NCBI GenBank assembly: GCA_030141605.1
Contig: JAQGDQ010001189.1
Span: 1-27,500, forward strand
Source of the DNA: Tubiluchus corallicola
Taxonomy: Eukaryota > Priapulida > Priapulimorpha > Priapulimorphida > Tubiluchidae
DNA length: 27,500 bases
Direction: 5' to 3'
The translations under genes were made by a program, and so were the position numbers. Below, in pieces: positions 24,401 through 27,500 of the stretch. The number at the start of each line of letters is the position of its first letter. Position 1 is the first letter of the stretch. The notes beneath the pieces are model-generated. The model did no database searches. It was given only the letters and a program-made list of their open reading frames with translations, and was not told where the DNA came from.

Positions 24401-24614
24401 CTTTTCTCCCTTGTAGGATTGGGTGTTAATTTCACGTGGTTTTACTACACATGATTCACATCACTTTTTAGATTTGCCGCCAACAGATTTTGAGAGGCAC
24501 CTGCTTCCGTATGCGGAGGTGTTAAGACGCGGACGAGCACCTTCTAGTGTCAGTGAGGAGCAACTTTCCTGTTGTAACACAATGTCGCCCATGTCTGGAA
24601 GAACGGCACAGTGA
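15216..24614 (+). CDS. PKA type-II-like regulatory subunit, divergent (11 exons)
   Basis: Exons: 15216-15429, 15609-15679, 17466-17549, 18040-18146, 18479-18632, 18883-18984, 19492-19566, 20744-20809, 21238-21289, 22767-22835 and 24472-24614. They sum to 1137 nt, 378 aa plus TGA, in one continuous frame. Family R subunits hold and inhibit PKA catalytic subunits and release them on cAMP binding. Domains: RIIa dimerisation/docking (res. 4-42, [11 protein letters not shown] to YFTNLYEE), linker 43-95, CNB-A about 96-227, CNB-B about 228-350, short C-tail. RII likeness shows in VVYPKT and [12 protein letters not shown]. Three oddities: PBC-A reads [15 protein letters not shown], with Tyr195 for the cAMP-phosphate Arg; PBC-B reads [15 protein letters not shown], with Gln309 for the ribose Glu while Arg318 stays; no RRxS/T inhibitor site appears in the linker. 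Intron 2 has a GC donor (AAG|GCAAGT). ATG 15216 follows an in-frame TAG at 15183-15185. Intact exons argue against a pseudogene. Confidence 0.9.
15533..15564. repeat. CTAGTA/TAG microsatellite
   Basis: (CTAGTA)n grading into (TAG/TAA)n in PKA-R intron 1. Confidence 0.75.
15814..16520 (-). mobile_element. Decayed non-LTR retrotransposon RT fragment
   Basis: The minus-strand frame at 15814-16329 (171 codons) contains [19 protein letters not shown], followed by [16 protein letters not shown] and [16 protein letters not shown]. These are typical of the RT thumb and the region after it in CR1/Jockey-type LINE ORF2 proteins. Upstream, from about 16520 to 16330, two other frames continue the homology ([19 protein letters not shown], then [15 protein letters not shown]). 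At least two frameshifts therefore separate the blocks, near 16360 and 16320. There is no endonuclease domain and no catalytic YxDD motif, so this is a 5'-truncated dead copy, antisense within PKA-R intron 2. The clade is uncertain. Confidence 0.85.
17860..17894. repeat. GAT/AAT microsatellite
   Basis: Imperfect (ATGATA/ATG)n in PKA-R intron 3. Confidence 0.7.
21462..21632 (+). other. Unexplained 56-codon open frame in PKA-R intron 9
   Basis: The frame runs between TGA 21459-21461 and TAA 21630-21632. Its composition is protein-like and hydrophilic ([20 protein letters not shown], then [15 protein letters not shown]). An AG acceptor (CTGCAG|GT) and a GTAAGC donor word flank it. Inserted between exons 9 and 10 it would stop the PKA-R frame, so it is not a normal exon of that gene. 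It could be a poison exon, a TE relic, or chance. Confidence 0.15.
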
Positions 24615-25543
24615 GTCAGTTCCCGGACAATGATTTTTTAACAGTGAGGAAGCTTGCTAGGCTACAGCTGATATACTGCACTTTTATAAGTTTAATATTT
24701 AAGTTGATTTTTTATATTATGAATTTTTATGTGTATTTTCTTTTTTTTATTGTTACTCGTCTCTAATTTTTTTCTGACGTGAAATTTTAGTGGTCTTGAA
24801 AATTTTATAAAAGCCAATTTTATTGCATATTAGTGATATTACTGTATTTGTATGTTTCATCATTATTTATGTTATATTTGACATATGCTGATCTGACATT
24901 TAACTCTGAAGTTATTTGACTTGTTCATTAATAACTTGTGATACAATGATTTATTTTGCCTTAAAAGGGTTGTTAATAATGATTAAACATTTAATTTATT
25001 TTTAGTATTTGTGAATTTTATGTTTATTATTTTTTGCACATTATTTCTGACGAAAATGAATGAAATAATAAAACTAGACTATGTAGAAGTAAGTTCAGGT
25101 AATATTTGAAGGCAATAAGCAATGCATATAGTGTTCAGAATACATAACTATACAAAGTCTTTTTAAAGGGAAGACAGGATGATTTTTCATATACTACCTC
25201 ATTTTCAAGTACAGTAAAAGTACGCATTTTAACACCAATAATACCCAAAAGCATATCTCATAGTTAAATAATAGATTAAAATCATAATTTATGGGGGGGC
25301 AAACCCAATTATTGATTCCATCACAAACAAACAATTTTCAACAGCAAAAATATTCCACAAGCGTGTTGCACATGTTAGCAAAAGTGAAGATTTGAAAAAC
25401 AGTGCTACTGTAAGAGATTCAGTGTTTTGTGCTAAAACTTGGCAAGTTTTAAGATAAAAATTCAAACTTCAAATGTACTGCTCACACATATGTCACAAAC
25501 GAGCACCTATGAACTGAGAGGTACTGTACATGTTTTTTGTGCA
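24615..25543. other. Probable PKA-R 3' UTR and intergenic stretch
   Basis: Very AT-rich DNA after the stop codon, with no coding signal. The first AATAAA on the plus strand is at 25067-25072. A G7 run is at about 25294. The words at the stop (CACA|GTGAGT) also resemble a splice donor, so a spliced 3' UTR cannot be excluded. Confidence 0.5.
25067..25072 (+). terminator. Candidate PKA-R polyA signal
   Basis: First AATAAA on the plus strand after the TGA at 24612-24614, giving a 3' UTR of about 470 nt. An ATTAAA variant occurs earlier, near 24980. Confidence 0.45.
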
Positions 25544-25660
25544 ACGCAATTCTTAAAGCGGGCGCTAGTGCTCATCTGACTAGCGAATGTATGCTTGTAA
25601 CAGCGAAGAAGTAGTAGTGCAAACGCGAAATTGCGTTTGTGTGGCTGTAATTCGTTCACG
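25544..25660. promoter_or_regulatory. Local CpG cluster
   Basis: Ten CpG dinucleotides in about 117 bp, in a window where CpG is otherwise sparse. It ends at a strong donor word (TCAC|GTAAGG, donor at 25660). This may be a promoter or first exon of a downstream plus-strand gene, or an unmethylated repeat fragment. Confidence 0.3.
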
Positions 25661-25796
25661 TAAGGCATTCTTGAAAAAATAATATCTTTTCTTTCAACAT
25701 TTTGAAGAATAGATTCTTTTCGGCCCAAAGTTTAAGATCGGGTCCGTTTTTCCTTTAACAATTGTTACACGATGGATATTCGATGTTTTCTTGTAG

Positions 25797-25923
25797 ACTT
25801 GGTATTGGTACTGTGCTTGAAATGAATGGCTTGTTGGTTAGGGAAAGAGAATTGAAAGAGAAAAGGAGGAAGAGTGAGAGAAAGGCAGAGAGAGAGAGAC
25901 GGAAGGAGAGACAGAAAGGGAGA
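25797..25923 (+). CDS. Weak candidate exon, Lys/Arg/Glu-rich
   Basis: A good acceptor (TTTTCTTGTAG) is followed by an open frame starting LGIGTVLEMNGLLVRERELK and passing into charged Lys/Arg/Glu residues, with a stop at 25924-25926. The charged part is simply the translation of a GA-rich tract, which weakens the case. A GTGAGA word near 25871 could act as a donor. I recognise no family. Confidence 0.15.
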
Positions 25924-25957
25924 TAGACAGAGAAAGAAAAAAGAGAGAGAAAGAGCA
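25841..25957. repeat. Polypurine (GA-rich) tract
   Basis: About 115 bp almost free of pyrimidines on the plus strand, built of GAGA, AAAG and GGAAG words. Long purine runs of this kind can form triplexes. It also produces false low-complexity Ser/Leu frames on the minus strand. Confidence 0.8.
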
Positions 25958-26298
25958 GTGAGCAGTGCAAAAACACATTTGGACCTTGAGATTTAATTTT
26001 CTCTCCTTTTCATTTAAAGCTGGACCCACCTTGACTGCAATCCGCTTGAACACTTGCATCACAAAATCGACCAAAGTCCTCTAAAGCGTTTTAAGCTGCA
26101 AAAACTACATTGACTGTGACCGTCTGTGTAAAGTGAACGTGATCTTGACATTCAGTGTTATTCCTGAGCAAATACAAATAATTATTTTTGATTATGTGGC
26201 TGTTACTGGTCATCTTAGGATTTTGCTGTTTTTTTTTAGTCCATTCAGCCTAAGAAGGTCGTGTTTTGCCAATTTATTCTTACTTCCCCCCTTTTCAG

Positions 26299-26433
26299 TT
26301 ACTTAACAATGTGTACGTTGACACAAAAACTAATAAAGAAGGGCAAAGTTTTGCAGATGTTGTATGCACCATGATTGCTAGATCGTACTTGTTCGTGCAG
26401 CACGTACCGCACATTGTGACGACTGTAGTTTAG
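26299..26433 (+). CDS. Weak candidate terminal exon, unknown protein
   Basis: A textbook acceptor (TTCCCCCCTTTTCAG) is followed by 44 open codons to TAG 26431-26433, then AATAAA 88 bases on (26521-26526). The peptide has a mixed, natural-looking composition (LLNNVYVDTKTNKEGQSF, then VVCTMIARSYLF). I recognise no family, and I could not join it in frame to upstream exons, because the conceptual frame at 26020-26110 ends in a stop without a donor. Confidence 0.25.
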   Translation, partial: LLNNVYVDTKTNKEGQSFADVVCTMIARSYLFVQHVPHIVTTVV

Positions 26434-26526
26434 TCATTGTAAAAATGAAGAACATTTATATCTCTAGCAGGTTTATCTGTCTTTTAATTATTGGAACTGA
26501 GACTTTCATTGTTGCATGTAAATAAA

Positions 26527-27500
26527 AATTAGAAATTAAATGCGACAGAACTGAACAAGGAATTAAATGTTGCGTTTGCTAGAACTTTTCGACGTAACAA
26601 ATTTTCCGAGTTACTGTTCACCGCAGCAACAATATTGAGATCTTTTAATTGCACTTATTACCAATGTGTATGTGTAGTTAGTTGTAATAATTGTAGCTCT
26701 CTAGCGGGCGACCTATTGATTTAGCTTGTTATTTGGTTTCGTATTTAGTGGAAAAATGTTATTAAGTCGTTTCTGGGTTCTCCTACGCATTTGTATGTTG
26801 ACAATAATAGTGATAATGAGAATTTAAGACTTCGCAACGTCTCGCGTCGCAACGTCTTCGTAGAAGATTTCGGTATAATATCCGTAATGTCGTTCATTCT
26901 ACTGTTTATTAATGTACATTTTTATTCTAATGGTTGCTATCATGTAATTATGATTTAATTAATAATTTTGTGTAACTAATTAGAATCAACATGCATAAAG
27001 CATATTAAAGATAAAACAATTTTTGGTTTGCTATAGTTCAGTAAAATAATAACCAGTTTTACACAATAAAAGCTGCTCAACACATAAAAACAGAAGCATA
27101 CAGAAAAGTCGAGAAGACTATCACATGATACACACTTAACAGTTCAAATCAAATTACAGCTACAAAAATTACTAAAGAATGCCCTAACTGGGCTTGAATT
27201 ATAGTTACAATTTTATTAGAACAGTGGTGTAATTATTTAAAGGAATGAAAATTTTTTGCTTTTCGAATATGCGTGGTTGCATTTTGAATGTAACTGACAC
27301 GAGTGAAGAGTTTCTAGCTTTAAATCACCAGAATATTTAGACTTAGGACGTAAGATGCTATCTGGAAAATGACGCATTATAACTATTGGTAGGTGAACAG
27401 CCTTATGGTACAACGATTTTTCGTGATTTTTTTTATCAGGAGACGTGAAATTAAAAAGAAAATAACACCCAGCATTTTTTCAGTTTTGTTGTTTAAGTCA
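26527..27500. other. No feature recognised
   Basis: AT-rich sequence without coding frames of note. The last hundred bases contain a word (27404-27429) shared with PKA-R intron 9 at 22074-22099, possibly the end of a dispersed repeat cut by the window edge. Confidence 0.5.

Noticed and set aside
25755-26074. Ser/Leu/Phe-rich minus-strand frames
   Set aside because: They are antisense readings of the polypurine tract. A short basic peptide at 26033-26060 with a GTGGGT donor word has no supporting neighbour exon.
1-27500. CRISPR arrays, bacterial operons, integrated viral genes or rRNA
   Set aside because: No regularly spaced repeats, no long intron-free gene clusters, no viral structural genes and no rRNA-like conserved blocks were seen.

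Overview
The window looks like nuclear DNA of an invertebrate animal. It is AT-rich (roughly one third GC by eye) and intron-dense. Two conserved animal genes can be reassembled exon by exon with compatible phases and GT-AG introns (one GC-AG). It also carries decayed transposable-element pieces and microsatellites. Nothing in the sequence fixes the phylum.

Layout. Positions 1-4509 hold no gene I can support: one unrecognised 130-codon frame, short repeats and AT-rich sequence. Positions 4510-14074 on the minus strand are a complete six-exon NME6 gene (188 aa nucleoside diphosphate kinase family). Its long introns carry a hAT-type MITE, a diverged tandem duplication and microsatellites. About 1.1 kb of non-coding DNA (14075-15215) then separates NME6 from a divergently transcribed gene, and it contains a perfect palindromic CRE (TGACGTCA). 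Positions 15216-24614 on the plus strand are an eleven-exon gene for a PKA type-II-like regulatory subunit (378 aa), with an antisense LINE reverse-transcriptase relic in intron 2. Positions 24615-27500 hold its probable 3' UTR and polyA signal, a CpG cluster, a polypurine tract and weak candidate exons of a possible further plus-strand gene.

Most interesting. The PKA-R-like gene is intact, but its predicted protein has lost three hallmarks of a cAMP-gated kinase inhibitor. The cAMP-phosphate Arg of the first cyclic-nucleotide site is Tyr. The ribose-binding Glu of the second site is Gln. I find no RRxS inhibitor site in the predicted linker, and no adjacent Arg codons in the flanking intron that could supply a missed inhibitor exon. 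The dimerisation/docking helix bundle is well kept. By inference, this may be a non-canonical R subunit that docks to AKAP-type partners while its ligand binding and kinase inhibition have changed or been lost. All exon models are hand-built and need transcript support.
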